A DNA stretch of 64,000 nt from DASRHT01 sp035650355 (GCA_035650355.1 DASRHT010000118.1:8468-72467); one strand, 5' to 3'. Shown: positions 1 through 8,246, counted from the stretch's first letter. Notes: a model not told the origin generated them from the sequence alone. Numbers and translations: made by a program.

Positions 1-34
1 TAAGAGCCAGTATGCGAAAGGAGTCAATCAGGTT

Positions 35-727
35 ATGGGAGAGCAGCAAGGAACGGGCGGATTAAAGATTATTGGCGCGGGTTTTGGGCGGACCGGAACT
101 CTTTCTCTTAAAGCGGCGCTCGAAGAACTGGGCTTTGGCCCGTGTTATCATATGGTCGAGGTGTTGAAAAATCCCGCCAATCTGCCCTATTGGACGGCGG
201 CTGTTCAGGGCGAAGCAGTGAACTGGGATGAGGTTTTTCAGGGGTATCAAGCCACGGTAGACTGGCCTGCATGCTCCTTTTATAGAGAACTCATGGTGGC
301 ATATCCTGAAGCAAAGGTGTTGCTCTCCGTGCGCGACCCCGAGAAGTGGTACGAGAGCGTCGCCAATACCATCTATAAAATGGGGACGGCCTCCGAAGAG
401 GCAAGACGGGCCGCAATGGAGAAGATTCTTCCGCAAGGAGGCGGCGGCTTGCCACCTACCGATGTAGATATGCAGCAGATGAGGACTTTGATAGGTTTTA
501 TCTGGGGAACAGTCTTCCACGGCAAATTTGAGGATCGCGCCCATGCCATTCAGGTCTTCAACCAGCATATTGAGCAGGTTAAGCGAGACGTTCCCCCTGA
601 GAAACTGCTTGTTTACGATGTGCGTGAAGGCTGGGAGCCATTATGCGCTTTCCTGGGCGTGGCCGTTCCCGCAAATCCCTTCCCCGCTCTCAATAGCCGC
701 GAGAACTTTCAAGCTTTAAATTCGTAG
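35..727 (+). CDS. Sulfotransferase-family protein
   Basis: A 230-residue P-loop protein of the sulfotransferase family. The N-terminus carries the PAPS-binding loop GFGRTGTLSLKAALEELG at about residues 17-34, and RDPEKWYESV near residues 101-110 matches the 3'-phosphate-binding region. Members of this family transfer sulfate from PAPS to hydroxyl or amine groups, but many bacterial members in this short subfamily have no known substrate. The start is supported by AAGGAG about 11 bases upstream. No signal peptide is visible, so it is probably cytosolic. It ends in a gap holding a large inverted repeat and then the promoter of the ABC exporter, so it is not clearly in an operon. Family assignment is fairly sure; the substrate is unknown. 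Confidence 0.75.
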   Translation: MGEQQGTGGLKIIGAGFGRTGTLSLKAALEELGFGPCYHMVEVLKNPANLPYWTAAVQGEAVNWDEVFQGYQATVDWPACSFYRELMVAYPEAKVLLSVRDPEKWYESVANTIYKMGTASEEARRAAMEKILPQGGGGLPPTDVDMQQMRTLIGFIWGTVFHGKFEDRAHAIQVFNQHIEQVKRDVPPEKLLVYDVREGWEPLCAFLGVAVPANPFPALNSRENFQALNS

Positions 728-733
728 GGACCC

Positions 734-816
734 TCCTTGCAATTCCGAGCGACAACGCCACTGTCGGACGCAATAAATCTGGTCCCTAAAGGCTCAGTCG
801 CTCGGAATTGCAAGGA
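734..816. repeat. Perfect 19-bp inverted repeat with 45-nt loop
   Basis: The arms lie at 734-752 and 798-816 and are exact reverse complements (the left arm begins TCCTTGCAATTCC). They start 7 bases after the sulfotransferase stop. There is no T-run after the right arm, so this is a weak candidate for an intrinsic terminator and could be a remnant of a small palindromic element. The loop contains one copy of the short CGGACG-type repeat at 765-779. Confidence 0.8.
765..779 (+). repeat. Dispersed 15-mer repeat C, copy 1
   Basis: CGGACGCAATAAATC matches the copy at 35171-35185 at 13 of 15 positions. Related copies lie at 6514-6528 (opposite strand), 33795-33809 (opposite strand) and 33844-33857. 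All are between genes. Confidence 0.5.
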
Positions 817-940
817 ATGGTTGTCGGCTGAGGCGCTCGGTCGCTCCCTTTTTCCTCCTCTTGAAGCCCGTACCCTGGTGTGGGTCCAGTTCAACCGCGA
901 ACTGTAGGAGGCCGCGCTGCAAAGGACGAAATGATCCATC

Positions 941-969
941 TTGCCAGCCTTCGCATACTACAGTATAAT
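941..969 (+). promoter_or_regulatory. Sigma-A promoter of the FHA-ABC exporter
   Basis: TTGCCA at 941-946, a 17-bp spacer and a perfect TATAAT at 964-969. Transcription would start near 976, giving a leader of about 100 nt that contains the small ORF at 1073-1141. Confidence 0.7.
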
Positions 970-1072
970 TGCCGGGAAAGGCAGAGTATTTTTTAGGAAA
1001 TGCCTGCTGAGCGATAGTCGGTGGCAGCGAATGTAATGTATGGAGAAGTGTTACAGAGAAAGGAGATGCCGT

Positions 1073-1141
1073 ATGCTCCCTGCTGCGTTATGTCGTGTCG
1101 GCGGCCCACCATACGGCGATTATTATGGATGCAGTGAATGA
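1073..1141 (+). CDS. Possible 22-residue leader peptide
   Basis: An ATG at 1073 sits 7 bases after a strong AGGAG (1061-1065), the best ribosome-binding site in this leader. The reading frame encodes 22 residues and stops with TGA at 1139-1141, 17 bases inside the ABC exporter gene, whose ATG at 1125 has no comparable Shine-Dalgarno. The overlap suggests translational coupling: ribosomes ending the leader could restart on the exporter. The peptide has two Cys and a Gly/Pro/Tyr-rich centre, with no recognised motif. It could also be a chance ORF if the exporter really begins at the GTG at 1095. Confidence 0.4.
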   Translation: MLPAALCRVGGPPYGDYYGCSE

Positions 1142-4100
1142 TCCCTCGGTCCTGGGCACGGTTAAGTTCGTAGCTGGTCCAATGGCAGGAACCACCTATC
1201 AAATTACAAAGCCTGTTACTAATGTTGGCCGCGAGCCAGGCAATGATATTGTTATTTCTGACCCTTCCGTTTCACGCCATCATGCTCAAATTATATGGAA
1301 TAATGGCGCCTGGAGCGTCAAGAAGCTTGTTGCCCGCAATACGTTGACCGTGAACCAGCGCGAAGTAGAGCAATCGCCACTGCAAGATCAGGATAGCATT
1401 GCTCTGGGAGGCGGAACAACCTTTCTCTTTCAGGCAAGCGGACAAGCTCTTCCAGCGGGCCAATCCCCCCAGGTTGGGCAGATTCCTCAGGTCAAGCAAC
1501 CTCCCTATGTCAAGCAGCCACCCGCAGCGGGCCAGCCTCCACAGGTGAACCAGGTGCCCCCAATGGGTCAGGCTCCGCCGCCTCCCTTGCCTATCAACAC
1601 GCCACCGGCTGGGCAGGCTCCTCTGCCTCCGGTCGTTAATACCCCTCCGGCGGTCGAGCCGGATAAGCATCCGAAGCAGCCACGTCATCATGCCCAGAAA
1701 GCCGAAGCGCCACCGCCGCCCGTAGTGCCGCCGGTGCCCCCATATATTCCAACAATGGAAGCTCAGCAGCATATCCCCGGCACGGAGCGAGCGCCGCTTT
1801 TCGGCCAGAACGGCGACCAGGGGACCGTGAGCATGGCGACGGGCATGGCAACGCTCGAAGTCAGCACGAATACCCATCATGAAAAGAACGTCTATCCTCT
1901 GAACCAGCCGGTGATCGACATCGGGCGCGACCCCTCTAACACTATCGTCATCAGCCGGCCAACGGTTTCTAGCTTCCATGCCCAGATTGTACGTGAAGGC
2001 AATCAGCTTGTCTTCATTCATCCCAATCCCAAACGGGGCAAAACGCTCAACGGCATTACCTATAAAGGGCATACCTACTCAGGCAGCGAGCCGTTCCGCC
2101 ATGTGTTGATGCGCGGCGATGTTTTCCGCATCAGCGACGAGAATGGTACCTTTGTCACCCTCAGCTATAACGATGGCAGCGGAGTAACGCAGGAAGTCAT
2201 ACCGGAGATTCACCCGATCCCGCTGGGCGCTCCTGTTATCACACTGGGGCGTATGAGCGATAATACCGTGGTGCTCAATCATCCCCAGGTTTCAGCGCAC
2301 CACGCTCGCCTGGAGCAGATCCCTGGCGGCTACCGCGTCGTTGATCAAGGCAGCACCAATAATGTGTATGTCAACGCCCATCGTGTAACCAATCACCCGC
2401 TCAAGCCCGGGGATGAGATACGCATCGGCCCGTTTAGACTGATATACACGGGAACCGAGCTTACCCAGCACGACGAGAGCAATATTATTCGCATTGATGC
2501 GTTACATCTCAAGAAGTTTGGCAACAGGAAGATCATCTTGCTCAATGATATTTCTATCGCCATTCCGCCACGCAAATTCGTCGCCGTGGTCGGCGGCTCG
2601 GGCGCTGGCAAATCGACCCTGCTGGATGCCCTTAACGGCCTGCGCCCAGCGCAGGAGGGCGCGGTACTGTATAATGGGCAGGACTATTACCATCATCTCG
2701 CCGCCTTTAGTACGCAACTTGGCTATGTGCCGCAGGATGACATTATTCACCGCGACCTGACCGTTGAGCGTGCCCTTCACTATGCCGCCCGGCTACGCCT
2801 CCCCAACGACTTTACGCGCAAGCAGATCAAGGAACGTATCAACGAGGTGCTTGACGATGTCGAGATGAAGCACCGGCGTCACCTGCTGGTTAGCAAACTA
2901 TCGGGCGGTCAGCGCAAACGCGTCTCTATCGCGATGGAGTTGCTGGCAAATCCTAGCGTCTTCTTCCTGGATGAACCCACCTCGGGCCTTGATCCCGGCC
3001 TGGACCGCAAAATGATGTTGTTGCTGCGTAAGCTCGCGGACAAAGGGCATACCATCGTCCTGGTCACGCACGCAACGAACAACATCAACGCCTGCGATTA
3101 CGTCTGTTTCCTCTGTCAGGGCGGTCATCTGGCCTATTACGGGCCACCCAACGAGGCCAAAAACTATTTCGGCAAGACCGACTTCGCCGAGATTTACAGT
3201 GCCCTGGAGCCAACTGAGGAGAACCCAAACATTCCGGCTCAGGCAGAGGAAAAATTCAAGCAATCGCCCGACTTCGCCCGCTATGTGGCGGGGCCGTTAC
3301 AGCAGGGGCCTGCGGGGCGCGCACACTTCCAGACGCAGACGACGGCAGTCAAGCCGCCGAAGCGTGGCAACCCCTGGAAGCAGTTCCGCATTCTTTCCGA
3401 GCGTTACCTGGAACTGCTCAAAAACGATATTGGCAACCTTGCCATTCTGCTGCTGCAAGCGCCGCTCATTGGTCTCGTTTTGTTCTTCCTGACGAGCACC
3501 ACCACCTTTACTCCGACCAGTATCGCCACCTGCCCCACGCGGCAGAATCCGCTAGACACCTCCGGCCCGATTGTTTCGGTTGATTGCCAGCGCGTGGTTG
3601 ATCTACTCGCCACGCCTCAAGGGCAACAATTTGCGGCCCAGCAAGGTAAAACGCCCGAGCAGCTTTTACAGCAGTCCATCGAATTCGGTTCAGGCGGGGA
3701 TGCACAGAAGATTCTCTTCATCATGGCCTTTGCAGCGGTCATGTTTGGCTGTATCAACGGGGCGCGCGAGATCGTCAAGGAGGCGCCCGTGTACCGGCGC
3801 GAACGCACGGTGAATCTGGGCATCGCTCCCTATATGTTCTCGAAAATCGTCGTCCTGGGAATCCTCTGCCTGCTTCAGAGCCTGGTGCTGGTGGCTCTGG
3901 TCAATCTCAAAGCTCCTTTCACGCACAGTATTCTGTTCCCAAATGGTGATACCAGAGGCGCTTTTCTGGAAATTTATATTTCGATGGCTCTGACTTCGCT
4001 TGCCGGTCTGATGATCGGCCTGACCATCTCGGCCATCGTGCCCAACAACGACCGCGCCATGAGCCTTGTCCCACTGGCGCTGATCCCGCAGGTCATCTTC

Positions 4101-4382
4101 TCGGGCGTCATCTTCTCGCTCGACCAACCGCAACTCTTGCAAGTCGCGGGCGCATTCTTCCCTGCGCGCTGGGCAATGGCGGCGATGGGTTCGACGATGG
4201 GGCTGCATGGAGACAAGCTGGGGGCCGACAGCTTCTCATACTGGGGCAACCTCTTCTCGACTTACAAGCAGAGTGAGGCCGTTTCCCATCTCTTCCTCTG
4301 CTGGTTCTTGCTGGTGCTGACCATCGTCGTTCTCGGCATACTCATTGCCTGGTTCTTAAAGAGAAAGGATGTGCGAGCGTAG
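1125..4382 (+). CDS. Three-FHA-domain ABC exporter (ABCG type)
   Basis: A 1085-residue fusion. Three forkhead-associated domains (roughly residues 9-105, 245-355 and 365-455) carry the GR...S..H signature, for example VGREPGNDI with SVSRHHAQ. A Pro/Gln-rich linker of about 110 residues separates the first two. The ATPase follows: Walker A GGSGAGKST at 490-498, signature LSGGQRKR near 592, Walker B FFLDEPTSGLD near 615. The ABC2-type membrane part begins near residue 770, with the other membrane segments after about 865. FHA domains bind phosphothreonine, so transport is probably gated by Ser/Thr kinases, as proposed for mycobacterial Rv1747, which has two FHA domains. No kinase gene is adjacent. 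The start is uncertain: ATG 1125 was chosen, but GTG 1095 in the same frame is possible. Cargo unknown. Confidence 0.85.
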   Translation: MDAVNDPSVLGTVKFVAGPMAGTTYQITKPVTNVGREPGNDIVISDPSVSRHHAQIIWNNGAWSVKKLVARNTLTVNQREVEQSPLQDQDSIALGGGTTFLFQASGQALPAGQSPQVGQIPQVKQPPYVKQPPAAGQPPQVNQVPPMGQAPPPPLPINTPPAGQAPLPPVVNTPPAVEPDKHPKQPRHHAQKAEAPPPPVVPPVPPYIPTMEAQQHIPGTERAPLFGQNGDQGTVSMATGMATLEVSTNTHHEKNVYPLNQPVIDIGRDPSNTIVISRPTVSSFHAQIVREGNQLVFIHPNPKRGKTLNGITYKGHTYSGSEPFRHVLMRGDVFRISDENGTFVTLSYNDGSGVTQEVIPEIHPIPLGAPVITLGRMSDNTVVLNHPQVSAHHARLEQIPGGYRVVDQGSTNNVYVNAHRVTNHPLKPGDEIRIGPFRLIYTGTELTQHDESNIIRIDALHLKKFGNRKIILLNDISIAIPPRKFVAVVGGSGAGKSTLLDALNGLRPAQEGAVLYNGQDYYHHLAAFSTQLGYVPQDDIIHRDLTVERALHYAARLRLPNDFTRKQIKERINEVLDDVEMKHRRHLLVSKLSGGQRKRVSIAMELLANPSVFFLDEPTSGLDPGLDRKMMLLLRKLADKGHTIVLVTHATNNINACDYVCFLCQGGHLAYYGPPNEAKNYFGKTDFAEIYSALEPTEENPNIPAQAEEKFKQSPDFARYVAGPLQQGPAGRAHFQTQTTAVKPPKRGNPWKQFRILSERYLELLKNDIGNLAILLLQAPLIGLVLFFLTSTTTFTPTSIATCPTRQNPLDTSGPIVSVDCQRVVDLLATPQGQQFAAQQGKTPEQLLQQSIEFGSGGDAQKILFIMAFAAVMFGCINGAREIVKEAPVYRRERTVNLGIAPYMFSKIVVLGILCLLQSLVLVALVNLKAPFTHSILFPNGDTRGAFLEIYISMALTSLAGLMIGLTISAIVPNNDRAMSLVPLALIPQVIFSGVIFSLDQPQLLQVAGAFFPARWAMAAMGSTMGLHGDKLGADSFSYWGNLFSTYKQSEAVSHLFLCWFLLVLTIVVLGILIAWFLKRKDVRA

Positions 4383-4401
4383 GGGTAGGGCTTGCCCCCG
4401 C

Positions 4402-4429
4402 CCAGGGCAACCGCAAGGGATTGCCCCTA
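4402..4429. repeat. Dispersed palindromic repeat A, copy 1
   Basis: A 28-bp sequence with GGGCAA and TTGCCC arms lies 19 bases after the exporter stop. It matches 6530-6557 at 26 of 28 positions. It may act as a weak terminator or an mRNA 3' stabiliser, like REP elements. Confidence 0.65.
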
Positions 4430-4486
4430 TGGATGCCTGTTTTTCCGGTAGAAGCATATAAAATTGGCAATAAGCAATGGTACTTC

Positions 4487-4515
4487 TTGGCATGAACCTT
4501 GTCGAGAAGTATTAT
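4487..4515 (+). promoter_or_regulatory. Promoter of coaBC
   Basis: TTGGCA at 4487-4492, a 17-bp spacer and TATTAT at 4510-4515. The leader to the chosen coaBC start is about 60 nt. Confidence 0.6.
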
Positions 4516-4580
4516 CTTATGCTATTGTAGCATTGTTCTCATTTAGGACAGTCCATATAAAGGGAACGAGTAAGCCAGCA

Positions 4581-5831
4581 ATGTTAGTAAAAAGGCGCGT
4601 TACTGTCGGTGTTTGCGGAGGGATCGCGGCTTATAAAGCTGTTGAGCTTGTAAGCCAGTTGCAACAGGCGGGGGCGCTCGTAGATGTGATCATGACCGAG
4701 CACGCGGAGGATTTCGTCCGCCCGCTCACATTCTCCACTATGAGCCATCGACCGGTCTACAGTGATCTCTGGGAGCCTTCAGGAAGAGCCGCTGAGCTAC
4801 ACATTGAACTGGCAGAAGCTGCGGAAGTGCTGGCCGTCGTGCCGGCAACCGCGAACACTATCGCCAGGCTTGCCCACGGTATAGCGGATAACATGCTTAC
4901 CGCCGTAGCGTTGGCGACCAGAGCACCCTTGCTGATAGCTCCAGCGATGTACGGGGAGATGTATACCCATCCAGCGACACAGGCTAACCTGGCCCTGTTA
5001 CGTGAGCGTGGAGCGATCATTATAGAGCCGGACGTGGGACGGCTGGCCTCGGGGGCAGTGGGTCCCGGTCGATTACCGGAGACGGCGGTTTTGATGGGCG
5101 CCATCAATATGGTTCTGGGACGACACGGCGATCTTGCCGGTCGAACGGTCGTGGTAACCGCTGGTGGCACGCAAGAACCGATTGATCCGGTACGATATAT
5201 CGGCAATCGCTCATCAGGAAAAATGGGCTACGCTCTGGCAACTGAAGCCAGGGATCGCGGCGCACACGTTATCCTGATAGCTGGGCCTGTGTCCTTGCCA
5301 GCTCCTTATGGAGTGGAGATGTGCAGGGTTAGCACGGCTCAGGAGATGCGCGATGCCGTTTATGGCTTTATTGCTCAAGCTGACGTTCTTATTATGAGCG
5401 CAGCCGTGGCCGACTTTCGTCCGGCAAAACCGGCTGCACACAAAATCAAGAAAAAAAGCGATGAGGCAAGGGGGAGCGAGCTATCCATTGACCTGACCCG
5501 CACGGCGGATATTCTTGGAGAGCTTGTGGAAACGCTGAAAGGGCAATTGGGGGAACGTCAGCAGGCGCGGCAACGTCTGGTACGCGTTGGCTTTGCCGCC
5601 GAAACCCAGAACATCATGGAGCATGCGCGCGAGAAGCTGATCAAAAAGCGCCTCGACCTGCTTGTGGCAAATGATGTAACGCGCTCGGACAGTGGCTTTG
5701 GGGCGGAGACAAACAAAGTAATTATCTTCCATGCCGATGGGGCAGTGGAAGACTTGCCTGTGATGCCCAAAACTGGCGTTGCGGGGGCAATTTGGGATCG
5801 CGTTGTGCCATTATTGGGTGCAACCTCATAG
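4581..5831 (+). CDS. coaBC: CoaBC, PPC decarboxylase / PPC synthetase
   Basis: A bifunctional coenzyme A biosynthesis enzyme of 416 residues from ATG 4581. The N-terminal CoaC flavoprotein (VGVCGGIAAYKAVELV at the start) decarboxylates phosphopantothenoylcysteine; its active-site His lies in ELHIELAEA and the flavin site in PATANTIA. The C-terminal CoaB half makes phosphopantothenoylcysteine and begins near VVVTAGGTQEPIDPVRYI, with the AAVADFRP...KIKK motif. An upstream in-frame extension to 4464 is rejected because it lacks family similarity and overlaps the promoter. Odd point: the usual PxMN motif reads PAMYGEMY, with Tyr in place of the substrate-contacting Asn. Confidence 0.93.
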   Translation: MLVKRRVTVGVCGGIAAYKAVELVSQLQQAGALVDVIMTEHAEDFVRPLTFSTMSHRPVYSDLWEPSGRAAELHIELAEAAEVLAVVPATANTIARLAHGIADNMLTAVALATRAPLLIAPAMYGEMYTHPATQANLALLRERGAIIIEPDVGRLASGAVGPGRLPETAVLMGAINMVLGRHGDLAGRTVVVTAGGTQEPIDPVRYIGNRSSGKMGYALATEARDRGAHVILIAGPVSLPAPYGVEMCRVSTAQEMRDAVYGFIAQADVLIMSAAVADFRPAKPAAHKIKKKSDEARGSELSIDLTRTADILGELVETLKGQLGERQQARQRLVRVGFAAETQNIMEHAREKLIKKRLDLLVANDVTRSDSGFGAETNKVIIFHADGAVEDLPVMPKTGVAGAIWDRVVPLLGATS

Positions 5832-5905
5832 GGAAACGTGGCGCTGTGATGGGAGATTTTGTTCTAGAGTTATTGGGTACACAAAGTACGCAGGAGGAAT
5901 CCACT

Positions 5906-6292
5906 ATGGATCGTGCTGCTAGCGCTGGTTTTGAAGGCATCGCGCAGATGCTGCTCGAACAGAAAAAATTGATGGATGCACTTGAAGCCGAGAACCGTGA
6001 GTTACGCCGTCAGCTTGCTGATCTGCGACGGGGTATCGGTATTGCTGTGGTGATTGAGGGCAAGACGATTCAGCTTGCGACCGATCCGAGCTCTGCCGTT
6101 TCGATGAGTTCGCAGTCAACCCTGCAAACTTTGCAGAGCTTGCAAAATACTCCTCCCCCCGTCCCTTCCGGGTCACAGGGAGGCTATCAGCCCAATGGGC
6201 GCTCGGCCCCCGGCCAAGCGACGGTCAATCTCAATGGCGAGAAACGCGATAACAATGCGCGTAGCCCTCTTGCCGACAGCTTTGTCCTATAA
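5906..6292 (+). CDS. Small coiled-coil protein, function unknown
   Basis: A 128-residue protein starting at ATG 5906, 8 bases after a perfect AGGAGG (5892-5897). Residues 1-50 form an amphipathic coiled coil (LLEQKKLMDALEAENRELRR then QLADLRRG), followed by a short hydrophobic stretch (IGIAVVIEG). A low-complexity Ser/Gln/Pro/Gly C-terminus follows. It lies 74 bases after coaBC and is probably co-transcribed. There is no signal peptide or membrane segment, and no family recognised. The layout, a helical oligomerisation segment plus a disordered tail, suggests a scaffold or DNA-associated protein, but this is inference only. Confidence 0.6.
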   Translation: MDRAASAGFEGIAQMLLEQKKLMDALEAENRELRRQLADLRRGIGIAVVIEGKTIQLATDPSSAVSMSSQSTLQTLQSLQNTPPPVPSGSQGGYQPNGRSAPGQATVNLNGEKRDNNARSPLADSFVL

Positions 6293-6364
6293 AACTTCTA
6301 TTGATCTGTTATGCCCACAGGATTCGTATCAGCTCACTCAAACGAATCATCTGAGTAAATTATA

Positions 6365-6411
6365 CCTGTAGAGGTAATGTTTATTAGGAAGCCTGGCATT
6401 ACCTCTACAGG
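6365..6411. terminator. 15-bp perfect hairpin between convergent genes
   Basis: Arms at 6365-6379 and 6397-6411 are exact reverse complements around a 17-nt loop. It lies between the convergent small-protein gene (end 6292) and amidohydrolase gene (end 6605), so a bidirectional terminator is plausible. Neither side has a T-run. Confidence 0.55.
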
Positions 6412-6448
6412 AGTATATCTGCCCAAATTTCGAAAATGTCGTAGCGAC

Positions 6449-6475
6449 CTCCCACGATGAATCGGGGAGCTACAG
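6449..6475 (+). repeat. Dispersed palindromic repeat B, copy 1
   Basis: A 27-bp element with CTCCC and GGGAG arms around CACGATGAATC. It matches 47541-47567 at 26 of 27 positions, in the same orientation. Both copies are intergenic. Confidence 0.7.
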
Positions 6476-6513
6476 TGCGTCCTGCGCGATTTATCGCCTG
6501 TCTGTGGGGACCT

Positions 6514-6528
6514 GATTGATCGTGTCCG
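6514..6528 (-). repeat. Dispersed 15-mer repeat C, copy 2
   Basis: GATTGATCGTGTCCG on the plus strand. Its reverse complement matches 35171-35185 at 14 of 15 positions. It sits directly beside repeat A copy 2. Confidence 0.5.
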
Positions 6529-6529
6529 A

Positions 6530-6557
6530 CCAGGGCAAGCGCAAGGCATTGCCCCTA
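6530..6557. repeat. Dispersed palindromic repeat A, copy 2
   Basis: Matches 4402-4429 at 26 of 28 positions, with the same GGGCAA/TTGCCC arms. It lies 48 bases beyond the 3' end of the amidohydrolase gene. The gap 6293-6604 is thus almost filled with repeats: a hairpin, then copies of B, C and A. Confidence 0.65.
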
Positions 6558-6604
6558 CCTCTCCCAAATTCCCCAAATTGCTGCGAACGCCGTAGTGTCG
6601 CGCC

Positions 6605-8218
6605 CTACAACTCGCCGTATACAATGTTGCCGCCCAGGATGGTGGCCTGGACGCCGTTCTCGGCTATTTTCTCCTGCGGGACGTGCAAGATGTTTTCGCG
6701 CAACACTACGGCATCGCCCAGTTTGCCGGGGGTAAGAGAGCCTTTGCGCTGCTCCTCAGCCCCGGCGTAGGCAGCTCCCATTGTGTAGCCCCAGAGAGCA
6801 TCCTGGATGGTGAGCGCCTGGTCGGGAAGCCAGGATGGACGGTGCAGGGCGGGATCACGGCGCAATGTGGCGGCATAAAGGATGCGAATGGGATCAAAGA
6901 TTTCTACCGGAGCATCGGAGCCGAGCGCCAGAGGGATGCCCAGGTCGCGCATTGTGCGATAGGCGTAAGCGCGACGATGACGTTTGCCCCAGTACCGTTC
7001 TGCGATATCACGGTCCGCTACAGCATGGAAGGGCTGGACTGAGGCGATGACTCCCAGGCGACGCATCCGTTCCAGATCTTCGGGCGCGATGAGCTGGACA
7101 TGCTCCAGCCGGTAGCGCAGGCTCGAAGCTGGATCGACAGGCGTGCCCTGCTCTGCTAGCATCTGCTGAGCGCGCTCAATCGAATTGAGGGCGACGCGGG
7201 CCGCCCGATCACCAATAGCGTGAATCGCAATCGTCAAGCCCATTTCGGTTGCGTCGCTGACGGTATCTATCATCTCATTTTCAGGAATGGTGAGGATACC
7301 AAAATTATTCGGGCTACCCTCAAAGCTTTCAAGCATGGCCGCCGTCTGTGAACCTAAGGTGCCATCGGCAAATATTTTGATGCCGCCAACGCGCAGTAGA
7401 TCGTTCTCTTCGTTGTTGATACCCATTGTACGCAACTGGGGCAGCATACGGCGTGGTAGGATCATATTGATGCGTACGCCCAGCGAACCCTCGTCGCGCA
7501 TCTCCTGGAATAGACGGAGCGATACCTCGCCCTCGATATCGTGAACGGTGGTGATGCCACTGCGCTGCAATTCGCTGTGGATGCGTCGGATCATCAGACG
7601 GTTCATTTCAGGGTCGCGTTTCTCGATCACGCGCCCGACAAGGTTGGTGGCATCCTCTTCTTTCAAAATACCTATTGGTTCCCCTCTGCCAGTGCGTAAA
7701 ATCTCGCCGGTCTTAGGTTCGGGCGTCTCTGCTGTGATGCCAGCGCGTTGCAGCGCCTGCGAATTGACCCAGAGGACGTGTCCGTCGTTGCTCCAGAGTG
7801 CGACGGGGTGATGTGGGGCGGCGGCATCAAGCGAAGCTTTTGTGGGGAAATGCTCCCCAGGCCAGCCGTTTTTATCCCAGTGGCCGCCGAGAATCCAGCG
7901 TCCAGGCGGCGTCTGAGCTGCTCGTTCACGTACCAGTTCCGCCACTTCGTCTTCGCTGGTGCAGCGTTTCGCATCGATGTAATAGGAGCGATAGGCAGCT
8001 TCAAGGGCGTGTATATGGGCGTCGATAAAGCCAGGCAGAACCGTGCGCCCTTGCAAGTCTATCAGCTCGCTATGCAATCCACCCGCGCGGCGCACCTCGT
8101 CGTCTGTACCGACAGCCAGGATGCGCCCGGTGGCGGTATCGATAGCTATTGCCTGCGCTCGTGGTTGGACCGCGTCCATTGTGTAAATGTTGCCATTCAG
8201 ATATATGGCCGTGCTCAT
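6605..8218 (-). CDS. YtcJ-like amidohydrolase
   Basis: A 537-residue metal-dependent hydrolase of the amidohydrolase superfamily (amidohydro_3, YtcJ type). The N-terminal cap has the family pattern of an initial beta sandwich (IYLNGNIYTMD), then the metal motif GFIDAHIHALEA. AIHAIGDRAARVALN supplies a later His, and ALGSDAPVEIFDP the catalytic Asp. Relatives hydrolyse N-acyl amino acids or formamides; the substrate cannot be read here. The start at 8218 was chosen because AAGGAG lies 8 bases before it; a longer frame to 8266 would overlap the preceding gene. It follows the alpha/beta hydrolase gene on the same strand after 28 bases, so the two are probably one operon. No signal peptide. Confidence 0.85.
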   Translation of the reverse strand: MSTAIYLNGNIYTMDAVQPRAQAIAIDTATGRILAVGTDDEVRRAGGLHSELIDLQGRTVLPGFIDAHIHALEAAYRSYYIDAKRCTSEDEVAELVRERAAQTPPGRWILGGHWDKNGWPGEHFPTKASLDAAAPHHPVALWSNDGHVLWVNSQALQRAGITAETPEPKTGEILRTGRGEPIGILKEEDATNLVGRVIEKRDPEMNRLMIRRIHSELQRSGITTVHDIEGEVSLRLFQEMRDEGSLGVRINMILPRRMLPQLRTMGINNEENDLLRVGGIKIFADGTLGSQTAAMLESFEGSPNNFGILTIPENEMIDTVSDATEMGLTIAIHAIGDRAARVALNSIERAQQMLAEQGTPVDPASSLRYRLEHVQLIAPEDLERMRRLGVIASVQPFHAVADRDIAERYWGKRHRRAYAYRTMRDLGIPLALGSDAPVEIFDPIRILYAATLRRDPALHRPSWLPDQALTIQDALWGYTMGAAYAGAEEQRKGSLTPGKLGDAVVLRENILHVPQEKIAENGVQATILGGNIVYGEL

Positions 8219-8246
8219 GCATTTCTCCTTTATAGTGTCGAAAAAG

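Noticed and set aside
62..568. A 168-codon minus-strand frame over the sulfotransferase gene
   Set aside because: Shadow of the plus-strand gene, which has a clear P loop and ribosome-binding site.
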